A DNA stretch of 64,000 bases from Cenococcum geophilum 1.58 (GCA_001692895.1 KV748180.1:434001-498000), one strand, 5' to 3'. Numbered from the stretch's first letter, positions 47,162-61,084 are shown. The notes: generated by a model not told the origin, from the letters alone. Program-made: numbers and translations.

Positions 47162-48424
47162 AATGAAGTGAACCCCACGTCGGTCCCTTTCGGCCCTCTA
47201 CTCCCTACCCCCTCACTTTCCAGCAAAGCCAACCGTGCATCACCTATCACCCTCTTTCAAGTCTTCGTTCCTAAGTCCGTTGGATGATGAGGGGGAAACT
47301 GATGTTCGATGCCTTGTGGGCTTAGCGAAAGTGCTTAGAGCTAACGTGCTGAAGAATGGTGCTCGATTCGGGACGAAGAATATCAGAGCTCACCGGCGCA
47401 AAATGCGTAAGATAGAACAAAGGATTGTTGATATTTCTTGTCATGACAACGAAAAGGGACACTCATTACTGTCTCCCAGAGAGGCAGTTACCGACGAAAA
47501 GACGATGACGAAGCCTTGCACAGCATTTACGAGTGGAGTGACTGTAAAGATTTATATGATGAAGCCGAAAGATACATAGAGTAGAGGACCTACAGATGCT
47601 GTTGAGCCGGCTAAACATTGCGTTATTAATTAGTAGAGGCAAAGAAATGCGGTGCCTTGCGGGAAATTTACGGAGTCTAACCCGTTAATTATGTTATGTC
47701 TACTAATAATTTTAGGGAAGTTATGCGAAGCAATAGGACAGTAGCAGAGTCAATTGCAATCTTGTAGGAAATTTTCCTTTGCTTTGTTACCTTATGACTA
47801 CGGGCGGTGTGACTAGTACGGGAAGGTACCAGGGACTTTCAGATAGCACTTATGGAGCTGCAACGGGGCAGACCCTCTTTTACAACAGATCACGTATATT
47901 TCTAGCCTGCATAGTGACTATCATGTTAGATATCCGTGATGCTGGTTAGCAATACGCCAAAGGATAAAAAGGAGGGTGGATGTTTTGTGGCGCTCCAAGG
48001 TCCACTGTAAAGGCATCAAAACTAGGAGCGGAAAAATCGCTCCCACATGGCTTTTCTTGGATACAATTGTAGAATAAATGGTACAAAGTGGTGATAGACT
48101 GGTGATAGAGTGTTGATAGCAGCAGGAGGTGGATGATGGATTTCGAGGGCGGTTTGGTTGAGAAGTCTTGGCAGGGGCAAAGTCTGAAAGCGGAGATGGA
48201 AGCGGCGGAAATTGAGTACCCTGCATACCCAATCCAACCTCAATCACTCATTCACTCTTGACCTGGCGAATTGCGTGGGCTCTTTTAGTGCACAGGGTGT
48301 CGCTCGCTTGTCATATCGCCTTCGCCCTTCTTTTCCAACCTTCTCTCCAAAGCTTCTCTTAGACTCCTAAACTTTCTACGAGGAGCACTGGGATTCCATC
48401 TTCTGTGCCTGCTCTTCATTCACA
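47162..48424. other. Intergenic region upstream of ERG5
   Basis: A 114-codon frame at 47235-47579 (MHHLSPSFKSSFL..) has ordinary composition but no recognisable motif, and I leave it uncalled. CT-rich sequence at 48240-48420 on the plus strand is probably the ERG5 promoter and leader. Confidence 0.4.
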
Positions 48425-50296
48425 ATGGTTGCGAATGCGAGCTTCGTCTCGCCCACAGCAGACGCCAAATTTGCCCAAAAAATCAGCCAGTTCGATACCA
48501 ATGGCATTGTATCTACTCTGCTCAATGGTGTCAACGGCTGGACGATAACACTCACCGTATTCCTGATGCTTGTTGCATATGACCAATGTAAATTGGAAAC
48601 CCAATTGCGCTTGCGCGAATGTACTAACAACTCTACAGTCAAGTATATCTGGAACAAAGGATCGATTGTTGGCCCAACATTCAAGACCCCCTTTATCGGA
48701 CCCTTTCTCCAATCAATGAATCCTAAGTTCGGCGAGTACCACGCCAAATGGTTGAGCGGACCTCTGAGTTGCGTTTCTGTCTTTCACAAGTAATGCGCCC
48801 CTATATCCTCCAACGTCGAGTCCTCGCTACTTGTCTGGTCCTTCAATTTGATGCTAATTGCCGTATTCGGAGCACAGATTCGTCGTCATTGCCTCTACCC
48901 GCGACATGGCACGCAAAGTCTTCAATTCTCCTGCCTTCGTCAAGCCATGCGTCGTCGATGCCGCCTACAAGCTCCTCCGGCCGACCAATTGGGTCTTCCT
49001 AGACGGAAAAGCCCATGTCGACTACCGAAAGGGTCTTAATGGCCTCTTCACGCGTCAAGCTCTCGAGACATACCTCCCGGGCCAGGAAGAAGTGTACATC
49101 CAATATTTCAAGAAATTCCTGAGAATCTCGCAAGAGGAGCACAAGGGACAGCCAACGCCGTTCATGCCGGACTTCAGAGAACTCATGTGCGCCGTCAGCT
49201 GCAGGACCTTCGTCGGCCACTATATTTCAGACCATGCTATCAAGAAGATCGCGGACGACTACTACCTAATCACTGCTGCCCTCGAACTTGTCAACTTCCC
49301 GATCATCCTACCGTGGACCAAGAGCTGGTATGGCAAGAAAGCCGCTGACATGGTTCTCGAGGAGTTCGCGAAGTGTGCAGCCAAGAGCAAAGTACGCATG
49401 GCCGCTGGCGGCAAGACAGAGTGCATTCTCGATGGTTGGGTCAGCCAAATGCTGAAATCCGAACGGTACCGCCAGAAAGTCGCAGAAGGCAAGGAAATCG
49501 ATACCGAGAAGCCCAGCATGCTCATCCGACTCTTCTCTGACTTCGAGATCTCAATGACGCTGTTCACCTTCCTCTTTGCCTCGCAGGATGCTACTAGCTC
49601 CGCATCTACATGGCTGTTCCAGATCATGGCTGACCGACCAGACTTGTTGGACAAGGTACGCGAGGAAAATCTGAGAGTCAGGGGTGGCGATAGAAACATG
49701 CCGGTGACAATGGACTTGATGGAAAGCCTGACATACACAAGAGCGGTCGTTAAGGAGACGTTAAGGTATCGCCCACCCGTCATCATGGTGCCCTATGTTG
49801 CCAAGAAGGCATTCCCGATCACCGAGGACTATACCGTTCCAAAAGGTATGTTTACGAACAGACCCCGTCACACCCAGAATTCCAGAGCAAAATATAACTG
49901 ACGAAACATTGCAGGCTCCATGATTGTCCCAACGACCTATCTAGCCCTCCACGACGCTGAAGCCTACCCAGACCCAGATACATACAACCCTGACCGCTGG
50001 ATAACTGGCGACGCCGAGAAGCAGGTCAAGAACTGGCTCGTCTTCGGCACCGGCCCCCACTACTGCCTTGGCCAGACCTATGCCGTCATGAACTTGATGC
50101 TGATGGTGGGCAAGGCTAGCATGTTCCTAGACTGGAAACACAAGGTCACGGATAAGAGTGAGGAGATCAAGGTTTTCGCGACATTGTTCCCAATGGTACA
50201 TTACTCCGCATAGATATACTATTTCTGGCTTCAAACAACCTTGCTAACGTGATTCGACAGGACGACTGCCTTCTCACCTTCACAGAGCGACCGTAG
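48425..50296 (+). CDS. ERG5: C-22 sterol desaturase, cytochrome P450 CYP61
   Basis: ERG5 introduces the C22-C23 double bond late in ergosterol synthesis in the ER. Five exons give 532 aa: 48425-48587, 48639-48789, 48878-49845, 49915-50195 and 50261-50296. An N-terminal anchor ([16 protein letters not shown]) precedes [18 protein letters not shown]. The I-helix region reads [18 protein letters not shown]. The ExxR motif is in [11 protein letters not shown] (about 397), the PERF-like segment is NPDRWI, and the heme loop [10 protein letters not shown] is near 470-479. The last exon supplies [11 protein letters not shown]. All are characteristic of CYP61 rather than CYP51. The gene looks intact and lies 450 bp from the transposon nest. 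Confidence 0.95.
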
Positions 50297-50748
50297 ACAA
50301 TTGTCCACCGGCACTGATTCCTTCTCTTGCACTCTTGTCGAGCTGTTTAGCGTCTATGGTCGGGAGCATTTAGATACCCACTCCGTACCACCGCTTGTTT
50401 TCGACACTTAATGCGTCATATATATATATTTTATGTCTTACATTGAGTTCCGGGCCATTGCCATCCGCACGGCGATGTGCTTTGGATACTTAGGGGGTTG
50501 GGAGGTGTAATAATATTGGGCTGGGTAGATGGTGTGATTTGGAGAGGGATTAGATGTGGGAGGAAGATTTAATGGGCTGGTGGATGGTGGGGAGGAAGTG
50601 CATAGGGGTGAAGAATATCATGAGACCTGGTGCAGATAGATATTTTTGTATATAGCTTCCTGACTCTAATGGTAATAGAGGTATTCTTAAATCAGTATTG
50701 CTTAAGTTTAGTCGCCAGCGTAATATTACAAATAAATTAGGCGAAGTA
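50297..50748. other. Flank between ERG5 and the transposon nest
   Basis: This contains the ERG5 3' flank and a G-rich stretch near 50490-50620. No gene is seen. The last two bases (50747-50748) are the TA next to the transposon. Confidence 0.5.
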
Positions 50749-50862
50749 CAGTCGCTTCGGAAAAGGATGGGTTTATGTCAGAAACCATGATCAACCACAG
50801 AAATTTACCGAATCCTCACCTGTTTGAACCACTTTTCTGTACCCGCGCATGACACCACCCAT
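50749..50862. repeat. Left terminal inverted repeat, 114 bp
   Basis: By eye it is identical over its full length to the reverse complement of 61821-61934. It retains many CpA and TpG dinucleotides, unlike the adjoining interior. Confidence 0.9.
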
Positions 50863-50999
50863 TGCCTTATTATTATCTTATATTTAAAGCCATGGGCAAC
50901 CCCGCCTGGTTGACCGAATAGAAGTTAATTATATAAGCTCTAATTAACCTTAGCTGCGACAACTTCTATATAGAAGTTAAGACCCGCGTTCCTTACTCT

Positions 51000-51990
51000 A
51001 CTCTTTAACACTAAAGGGCGAATTTAAAGAGGTATGGCTAGATTAATCCACTAATTAGGGGAAATGGCAGGCCACTATTACTTATAGATGATGCTCTAGA
51101 TGTATAACGTCAGGTAATAATATTAATATTAATTTTACTAATAAACGCGTACTAATTAGGGCCTCCTTAAATACCTTATATATAGTCCAGACGCCTATTT
51201 TAAAGAGATGCTCTAGTTTCTATACGACGAATATAATATAATAGTAGTACGAAGTATACTGTTGGCTAGATTAAAGCGAAGAAAATGGAGTAGAAAGGTT
51301 ATAAGGATAATTGCGCAATAGCGTAACCTAGGCCTAAGGGATAACTAGATTATTTAAATCTGTAACTATAGACGCGATTAGTTTATCTTTATTAATAAAT
51401 TAGCTTATAATAAGAAGATAATAAATAGAAAGTATAAATAGGCGCTAATTAATAAGCCTGCTAAAGGAATATCGGAATTAAAGAGATCTAAAAGATGGAG
51501 CTTGCTGCCAGCGTATACCTATTAGGGCTATATGCCTGGCTAGTTAATATACTAGGGCGCTATTAATAGGCTAATGTTTATTAAATGGATAAAGAATAAG
51601 GTTCTTACTTATATATAGCTTTATCCACAGCCTTATTTAGTTCTAGTAATAGATAATATATTAATCCATTGTAATAAGGTATATAGTGTCTATAAAGGAT
51701 AGGTGTTAATACTATTACTTACTTAAACCTAGGAAGTTTAACGCCTCTATAATACTGCTAGTGTTAGGCTTAAATATCTTCCTCCTTATTTACCCGATTT
51801 TAATTTAATTAAAGCTTCTTTTTATAACTTAAAGTAGTGGCTATATGCTTATTAATTTAAAGCTAATCTATAGAATAACTTTAGTAACTTTTTAAGCTAC
51901 GCGGTAGAGCAATAAGGATTTAATAAGAGGGCAAAAGGCTATTTCTTACGGGTAGGAATTAAGAGGTAGTATAAAAAGGATAAGGTCTAG
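51000..51990 (+). pseudogene. RIP-degraded DDE transposase relic
   Basis: Readable islands on the plus strand, interrupted by TAG/TAA, show the order expected of a fungal Tc1-like DDE transposase. A tryptophan-starting strand with a GY motif lies near 51490-51540. LVLVIDNILIHC with the second Asp is near 51640-51675. LPPYLPDFNLIKASFYNLK lies at 51778-51837 (the usual Glu of the third catalytic position reads Lys), and AKGYFLRVGI near 51930 marks the end. It cannot encode a working enzyme. Boundaries are approximate. Confidence 0.7.
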
Positions 51991-52699
51991 TCTTTTATAA
52001 TATATCTATATAGGGTGTTTGCTAATTAAGACGTTAAGTAAGGCCTCTACTGTAGTATTAGAACGTCGCTAATTCGTTCTAAGGTCTTCTAAGTAGTTTA
52101 CTATACGATTAATAAGCCTATATATTAAACTAATCCTATATAGCTTTATATAGCCTATACTACTATTAAGTAGCGCGTACTTAAGTAACTTAAAGTTATA
52201 GTCCTCCTTAATTAAAATTAACTCTGCTTTAGTAAAGGCGTTAGCAATAACTAGGTAATGGCTTTATAGCTATTTAGTAAAGGCGCTAAGCTTACTATTT
52301 AATTATTTAATATTGCTATAGGTGGGACTACTAGGTAGTAGGTTTATAGGTATAGTTAGGGGTAGATAGTAATAGGTAGGCGTTTTAGAGGATAAAGCTG
52401 GAACTAATAGAGCGCTTTATAATAACGGCACTAATAAAGATCTTGTATTTGGTATAGGGTCCACTATAAAATAACTATTAGCGATAGTTAGTTATACGGA
52501 AGGAGGCATTGCCGCCTATATAGTATTCTGCATCTATTATAGCATCTATTAGTTCTACTACCGTATCTAGTTTATTAAAACCGTTACCGCCACTAATTGG
52601 TCTTGCTGCGGAATAGGATTGGCTGGTGATTATATAACTATAGTATAAGCCTCTCCTTATTACTGCCGTTGTCTTAGGGGGGAGCTTATTAATTTATTT

Positions 52700-53450
52700 G
52701 TGCTGCTAGAGTTATCTTAACGGTGCTTATAGCTATCCGACTTTATATCTTTTTTATCCTCCTTATCCTATATACGTTTACTATACCTAATCTTTAATAG
52801 TAGCGGTAGATCTAGGAAGTTAAGCGTGGCTTTCTTCTGTTTAATTGCTTCTAACTAGCGCGCCTAGTAGTAAGTATATAATAGGTAGTGCTTTAATTTA
52901 AATTTAAGATAGTATATAATACTATACTTTTTATTCTTATAGTGCTGTTAAAGGTAGTAATAACGTTTAATTAGCGGGTATATATGCTTGCCTTTAACTT
53001 CTATATAGTTACGTCGTTTAGCAGCCTCTTTCTATATTTTAGTAGTGGTAGTTAATCTCTTCTTTTTACTAATAACTTCCTCCACTATACCTTCGTAATC
53101 CTTACTAGAGGACCCTACTTTCTTACCGGCCGCTGCTTTAGTTAGAAAACCTACTACTTAAAGCGCTGCCTTAACACGCGCATTAACAGCCGCATTAACA
53201 GCCGTAGCAATTTTAGCATCTCTGGCTTTAGTAGACGCGTTAATAGCCGTAGCAGCGGTCTTATATCTAACTATAAAATTAACCTAAAAAGCCTTCCTTG
53301 CGTACTTTAATTGTATCTCTATTATTCCCTTTACTTTACGCCATTTATCTATATTATTAACTTCTTTAGGTATTATAGGATCCTTTAGACTTAATGTAAT
53401 AATAGCAGTTAATTAATTAAGCTAGAAAAAATAAAGGCTATAATATTTGC
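52700..53450 (-). pseudogene. Possible second gene relic of the DNA transposon
   Basis: The minus strand reads open for unusually long stretches given the mutation load, including ATAVNAAVNARVKAAL and a downstream Lys-rich part (KKRLTTTTKI). The composition suggests a basic, possibly DNA-binding protein. No family is recognised. It would be convergent with the transposase. Boundaries and even its reality are uncertain. Confidence 0.35.
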
Positions 53451-53508
53451 TAGCTTAACGCGTATTTTCGGCAATAAACTTTTAGAATTTAAAGACTCTA
53501 AATAAAAC

Positions 53509-53934
53509 TGTTACGAACGCTTTAAGTACAATGTTACGACTACTTGGAGAAGAGTTAGAAGAAGCTAGTTGGTTAATATAAGCACGGTTAAGGATAGAAC
53601 CCGTGGAACCATATGACGAGGAATAGTAAGCAGAGTTACGTAACGTAATCTGTATAATCTATATAATCTATAAGATCTATTATAGAGCGAACAGAGTAGA
53701 TAGAGCGGATAGAGCAATGACTTTCTTAGGAGTACGGTTATGTATTTAAGGACCCTTAGTCCCTACCTAGATAGTTCCTTTCTTATAGTAATTCTTAGAA
53801 TATAATTAGAGTTAATCTGTTAGGCAACCACTCCACTAGTTATTATTACGTTGTTAACTATTGTCTTTGCATTTCCTATACACCTAGCCTATTAACAGAA
53901 CCCATTATAGTTTCTCCTATAAGGTTCTGTTATA
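53509..53934 (+). repeat. 5' LTR of the gypsy element, 426 bp
   Basis: It begins TGTTACGAACGC and ends GTTCTGTTATA, where the original CA has become TA. It is the same length as the 3' LTR. By my count it differs from it at about 30 positions, all transitions. Confidence 0.9.
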
Positions 53935-53999
53935 TAATTACTACCTAGTTACGGTATTAAATATAAAGTTGAATAATATGTCACTAAAAGCAGCTACTA

Positions 54000-55030
54000 C
54001 CACGCTATTAACGGCGGCAACTACTTTAAGGTTAGGGGGTGATACTAGTATAGTGGACACAGACTCGCAACAACCTATGACGGTAGGATAATTATAGGAA
54101 ATAGTGGATTGATTAACAGAAAATAATACGGTACTTAAAAACAGACTTAATAGAATTGGAGTAGTAAAGGTTAAGTTACTATTAATTAAACGATTCTTAG
54201 GAGAGAGATTAAAGCTTAAAGGATTTCTAACGCAGATGCATTTTAAAGTCATGTAAGAAGGGGCTAAGTTAGCCATAATAATAGACTAGATAGCCTACGC
54301 AGGACTATTCCTAATAGGTTAGGCACTTAAATAGTTTAAGCCCTACTTAACAGAAATATAGACTAATGGGATAACTACTGCTAATTAAGAAGTATGATTT
54401 ATGTTTTCTAGCTAGGTAGGATTCGCGGAACAATTAATATAGATATTTAGGGACCCGGAAGTAACGACTATAGTAAAGAGAAAGCTTTAGGACCTAATAT
54501 AGCGAACTTTAGTAATTAAGTACATGATATAGTTTTAAACACTTATAATATAGGTTAAATGGAATAATAAGGCGCTTATAGCATAGTATAAATAAGGACT
54601 TAAGGCTAAAGTCTAGGACGTAATTATTCTAATAGAAGATGTGGACACCCTAAGGGAATTAATAGATTAAGTAATTAAGATTAATAATAGGATCTTCTAA
54701 AGGGAATAGGCTAAGAAAGGCTAGGATAGAGTTTTATAGTTATATAAGACGTAGAATACGTAACGACTAAAGTTAAGTTAGAAACTATGGTATAGCGCAG
54801 AGCTAATGGACCTAAGTGGCACTAAAGAAGCCTATAAGAGATGGAGTAAAAAACTATAAAAACCTAGAGGTTAGGGATCTAGTAATTATAGGACTAAGGA
54901 GTAGAGGCTAAACCAGGGATCTTAATAGCAGAAGATATTTAGGCGGACTTTATAATAAAGTTAATGGTTTAGAGATAGAGTTTATATAAATTGCGGAAAA
55001 TAGGGTTACTTTATAAGGGATTATAAAGAT
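54000..55030 (+). pseudogene. gag relic with CCHC knuckle
   Basis: Plus-strand islands include a segment near 54640-54720 resembling the end of Ty3/gypsy Gag. Near 54992 is a zinc-knuckle relic reading C-G-K-stop-G-Y-F-I-R-D-Y, with two zinc ligands changed by transitions. Start undefined. The interval 55030-57100 after it has no recognisable domain and contains repeated TTCTTAAGACGAGATAAG motifs. Confidence 0.6.
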
Positions 55031-57099
55031 AGTTAGAGTTACTATATAATAAAGGGAACTAGACTAATAGTAGAAGACATATACGTATAGAGGGACGATA
55101 GTGTACTATAAGGAATAAAAGAGTGTTTAATTAAAAGCTTTACGTTTTGTTATAATAACGTATACCAAATTTATAAAGACGCTAAGTATAGTGCAAGCTA
55201 TTAGCTATAAGAGCTAGAGTTAAGAGGACTTAAAGGAACTATAAAGTTAGATAAAGAATAAGATCAACTTTACGAGCTGGATTAAGATGTTATAGTAATA
55301 TACGGATAATAATTAGTAATAATAACAATAGAGTTAGAGTACTTATTAATTAATAGCGACGAGGATAGTAAGGGAACTAACTAGGAGTATTTAAACCTTA
55401 ATAACGTAATAGAAGTAGAGACTAAGACCGCTATAAAGTAAGGTTTAGTAACGGGTATTATAATACCGTTAAATATAGTATTTATCGCTTTACAAGATGG
55501 AAGGAGTAATATCTAGAAACGATTAAGTAGACAAACAACTACTAGTGCTAGCTTACTACTTAATAAAGGCAAAAGGCCAAAGGCTTAAAATTCTTAAGAC
55601 GAGATAAGAGATAACTAAGATTCTTAAGACGAGATAAGGCATACCTAAAGACCCACAACGGACGAAAACTAATAGAGTAGGGTAGTAGCTTAGTTCAAAG
55701 ATATACAAATAAGCTTAGGATAAGAATTCCCAACGGTATAAGATTCTTAAGACGAGATAAGTAAGATCTAGGACTCTTAAGATNAGATAAGGANACTAAG
55801 TAAGCCTAGTTAGACTAAGGCTGGAGCTAAGCTTAAGACAGAAGTAAGCTTAGGATTAAAGAATCTAAGGGATTAAGAATTTGGAGTATAAATTAGAACA
55901 CCCACAAATAAGAGGCAAGGAGCTTCTTTATAGATTAGAAAATCTGCAGTATAAATAGCAACTAGACTAGGAGACAGATATATAGACCTAGAGGACTTAC
56001 TAGGGGAATATAGTATTTAGCCTAAAGATTAAAAAGTTAATACTAAGATTAAGAAGTAAAGAGACTTTAAGGATTTACTTATAAGACGCGACATAAAAGA
56101 AACTATAAAGGAATTTAGAGTAAGAATTACCTTATAGCAAGAACAGAAACTAGATAAGAGATCTAGCATATTAGGACGTATAAGGGACAGAGTGCTAGTA
56201 TAAAGGATTACTAATAGGCCTAGAGCAGGCACACTAAGAGCTAAGTGGCTTACTAAACTGGAATAAGAAGAGAATTTAGGGATTCCTACTAGGTTCAAAG
56301 AATAATATACTAAAGGCTATTACAACGCAGTAATAAAGAAATATTTCCTTACGGACAAGCCGTATACACTTAAGCAGCTATATTAAAGGTGGTATAGGCA
56401 ATAATATAATAATAAGTGGGAGGATTTCTATATATGGTTAGATGAAAAAGTTATCTAAGACCACTTAATTATAGAGAAGGCTATAACTTATATTAAGGGA
56501 GCCTTAATTATAATATTAAAGGATTTAGAGGAGTAATTAGAGGACTAGAGAAGTAAAAGATGTATCTTAGTACCTGCAAACGAAGTTACAACGCTTAGAT
56601 TAACACAAGAGAGGTTTAAACTTAAAGATAAAGATAAGCCGAGAGTTAACCTAAAACATTAAGTATATTATATACTATTATAGATAGTATATATAGATAA
56701 TGCGTGTAATATATATAGAGCACTAAAAGATAAAAATTAGAAGTATCTAATAAGGATATATTAGATAACAGATAAGGTAAAGTATTAAAACGCTAAGTAT
56801 ATGCATAGTTGGCACCTAGTAGAAGTTTAAGAATAAGGAGACTTAATACTTTAACCCAGAAGATTCCTTACGGAAGAATGCCTAGATAGACAATAATGGT
56901 AGGAATGTCTAAAGAATACCTATCTATAGTATATTAAAGACAAAAAACGAATTAAGTATTAGCCTAAGTTAGACTAAGTATAAATAGGATCTAGTAGCTA
57001 ATAGTTAGGAAAAGTGGAGGCCTATAGGACTAGAGGGAGCCAGTAGTAGAGCCTTAGACCCTTAAAGGAATTTAAGGACAACACCTAAATTTATAAGTT

Positions 57100-60000
57100 A
57101 AATAGTAAGATTAATAGTTTGAGGCGCTAATAGATAGTAGAGTAATAAGAAACTATATCTCGCTAATAGCAGTTAAAAGAATGGGATTATTATACAGATA
57201 GAAGGAACGTTCTTACCTATTAGTAATAATTTTAGGAGATCCAATAGCCTATGGAGGAGGCATTATTAATCTTAAAATAGGACCTATTTAGCTAACTATC
57301 GAAGGGAGATAAATTAAGATGTCTTTCGATATATTACTATTGGGGAATAATAAGGCAGTATTAGGAATGCCTTAGTTATAGGAATATAATTTAAAGATTA
57401 ATTAGATTACAGGTTAGGTCAATATTAAGGATACTTAATACTATAAGATACAACAACAAGCTAAGATAGTATAGTACTAAGTAGGAGCGACCTATAAAGA
57501 AATAGAAAAAGGGCTAAGCTATATACTAAAGAGATACTATAAGTATAGTAAGAAACTATAGTTACCTAAGAGTAAAAAGCTATTAGAGTATATAGTATGG
57601 GACTATAAAATAGAATTAGAACTAGGAATAAGTCTAAGGTTCTTTCCAATCTATAAGCTTACTAAAGAGGAAGGTAGAGCATTAAAAGAGTTTATCTAAG
57701 AAAACTTATAAAAGGGATATATTAGACTATCGCAGTTATTAGCGGGTTATCTAGTACTGTTTATACTAAAGAAGAATAGTAAACTAAGGCTGTATATTAA
57801 CTATAGATAGCTAAACAGCATTACTAGAAAGGATAGGTATCTTTTACCCTTAATTAGCGAGATCTAAGATAGGATAGGTAACGCGTAAATCTTTATAAAG
57901 ATAGATCTAAAATAGGCGTACCACTAGATTAGAATTAAGGAAGGCGACAAATAAAAGGCAGCCTTTAGGTTAAAGGAAGGACTGTATAAACTATTAGTTA
58001 TATAATTTAGGCTTATAAATACACTAGTAACGTTTTAGAAGCATATTAACAATATATTAAGAGAACACTTAGATGAATTTATTATAGTATACCTTAACGA
58101 CATTATTATCTACTTAATAACTAAGGAAGAATACGGGGAATACGTTAAATAGGTATTAAGGAGACTATAGGAAGAATAGATGCTAGTAGCAATTAAGAAA
58201 TACGAATTCTTTATAAGGAAGACCAATTTTATTAGATTTATTATTAAACTAGGCCAACTTAGTATAGATCTAAAGAAGATTAAAGCTATAGTAAATTGGC
58301 AAGAACTGGAGAACGTTACGTAGTTAAGGTCATTTCTAGGGTTTTACAATTACTGCAGAAGGTTTATAGCGCAGTAGTTAAAGGATATTAAACCACTTAT
58401 ACGATTAATAAAGAAAGAAGAACTATAGGCATAGGGAGAGGAATAGTAGGGACTCTTTAAGAAAGTTAAAGAGTTGTTTACCTAAGAGCCAGTTCTTAAG
58501 ATCTATTAACTAGAACTAAAGACGGTTATAGAAATAGATGCATTAGACTTTATATTAGGAGCATGTTTTATATAAAGACATTTAGATAGATAGCATTTAG
58601 TGGCATATTATAGTTAAAAGATAATACTACTAGAGTTAAACTATAATATCTATAATAAGGAGTTGTTAGGTATAGTTGCAGTATTAAAGGAATAGAGAGC
58701 ATTCTTGCAAGGCATAGAAAAACTATTTATAGTTAAAACGGATTATAAGAACCTAATAGGATTCCTAATAATAAAGGAACTTAACTAAAGATAGGTTAGA
58801 TGGGTAGAGATGCTTATAGAATACCATTTTAAAATTTAGTATACTAAGGGTACAAAGAATACACGAGTAGATGCTCTAAGTAGAAAGACTAAATTATAAA
58901 ATAATAATAAGCCATTAGGGGCTTTACTACAAAAAGATATAGATGGATTAATTAGGTATAATTATCTAAAGATTATAGCAACTTAAGAGAATAAGTTAGA
59001 AAAAGTCTATAAGATACTAGAAAGCTTTTAGGTATAAAGAATTCTAAAAGAGCAGCTAGAAGACCTATAGTTAGAAATGTATAAAAATTAAGAGGTAAAG
59101 TATATCCTAAGAAGTATAGTAGAGTAGTTTATAGAGGACTTCTATAAGGGACTAACTTAAGGATATAACGGAGCTACGGGCTTAGTATTAAGACTCTAGG
59201 AGGAGTATATTATTAATAGAATCTAGAGGATAGCTAAAAAGGTTACTAAAGAGTGTCTAGATTACTAAAGGAATAAACTAATAAGGCATAAGCCGTACGG
59301 AGGGCTATAACCTATTAAAATACCAGAGAGACTATAGGAGGTTATATTATGGGACTTTATTATTAAGTTACTAAAGTTAAGAGATCCTATTACCGGATAA
59401 GATCACGACGCAATCTTAGTAATAGTAGATAAGCTTATAAAGTGGGGATACTTTATAGCATATACAGAAGAAATCTTAGCGGAAGATGTCGCTAGAATCT
59501 ATATTAAAGAAGTGTTTATAAGATATAGAGCACTAAATAAGATTATATTAGATAGAGATTTAAGATTCGTAGCAGCATTTTAGGAGGTATTCTTGGCGGA
59601 GTAAGGAGTTCGAGCAGTAACTTCTACCGCATATTATCCGTAGATAGACGGTTAAATAGAAAGATTAAACTAGACACTAGAATAGTATCTAAGATATTAT
59701 ATTAATTACGCGCAGAATAATTGGGTATTGCTATTACCAGTTATATAGTTTGCATATAATATAACACCATAAGAAGGAATGGGTATGTTACTATTTAAGG
59801 CGAATTACAGGTATAAACTAAGAACATTATTATCGCCACGTTAAGTAAAGAAAATAAGTAGTAGAGCTAAGTAAAGAATGGAGATTTTAATAAATCTTTA
59901 TATAAACCTTATAGAAACAGCTAAGGTAGTATAGCAAAGAATGAAAAAATACTACAATACTAGGAGATCTGAGGGACTAGATCTTAAGGAGGGGGATAAA

Positions 60001-60400
60001 GTATGGCTACTATATAAAAATTTTAAGAGTTAACGACTAAGTAAGAAATTGGACTATATTAGACTAGGACCTTTTAAAATTACATAAAGGATTTTACCGG
60101 TTACGTTTAAGTTAAACCTACTAGCTAAAATAAAGATCTACCCTATATAGTATATTGCGATGCTAGAGCTAGTATATAGGAATGTTAAGCTACCGGTTTA
60201 TAAAGCAGATACGTATAGAGGATAGGAAGAAGATAAATAGCAAGTTTTGAAGATTGTTAGTTATAAGGATATTAACAATGAAATATAGTACGAGGTTAAG
60301 TGGATAGGCTATACTAAGACTACCTAGGAGCTACTAGAAAATTTAAAGAATGCTATAGGAAAGGTATAGGAGTATTGGAAGAAAAAGGATTAGGTAATAT
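57100..60400 (+). pseudogene. pol relic: protease, RT, RNase H, integrase, chromodomain
   Basis: Islands in family order are: ALIDSRV (protease active site, 57123), FFPIYKLTKEEGRALKEFI and LRLYINYR in the RT, and the catalytic YLNDIII at about 58090, where YxDD has become YLND. Next come a FLGFYNY block, RNase H (VIEIDALDFILGA), integrase (ILVIVDKLIKWGYFI at about 59418) and a chromodomain (YEVKWIGYTKT at about 60290). Changes are dominated by C-to-T and G-to-A. No functional protein can be made. Confidence 0.75.
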
Positions 60401-61084
60401 TAATAAAGGGAAATCGCCAAAGAATGAGCCACTTAAGGGGGATATAAGAGGAGCGACTACTGAACTACTTGGAGTTGTTTCCTATATTATAGGAGGAGAG
60501 TTAGTTTTCTTATTACCTAGTTCCTAAAGGCCTTATTCTATAAGCTTCTACTCCTTAGAACGAACCTTCTTATAAACGCGTTAAAGACGCTGAACTTTTA
60601 TAAAGGTAGACTGCTAAGCCTTAAGGGCATAAGCAGATTCTTCGGATTGATAATAGGCTTCCGCCAGCGCCGCGGTAAGATTACCCTTAAGTTTTTCTGC
60701 CTTAGATTAAATATAAGACCCTAAGATAAATTAATTAGGGAACTAGACGACTATTAAGAGTAATAGGTTATATATATTTAGCATTAGAGATAGAGCGAAT
60801 ATTATAGGACGAATGAATATTCGCTTTAGTGCACTCTAAGTAAGAGGACGGCTATTGCGAAAAAGGACTCGCTAGCGCAATATAAACTAACCCCTCTTTT
60901 GCATAATAAGAACACGGAGATGATATTATCTCACTAAGAGATAATATTATAGCAACGGTATGAGACCGACGGGCTATAGAAGAAGAAGTAGGTGCTTTAG
61001 GTATTATAAGTAATAATATTAACTAAATTAATTAGACGGATATTATACCTCTAGTGAATGACTTAGAGATGCTAGGTATCTTTA

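Noticed and set aside
47235..47579. 114-codon frame between the 2EXR relic and ERG5
   Set aside because: No motif, no neighbour logic, and codon use is not distinctive; left uncalled rather than named.
53941..56298. Minus-strand frames inside the gypsy element
   Set aside because: All recognisable retroelement domains read on the plus strand; RIP of the coding strand leaves the opposite strand open by chance.
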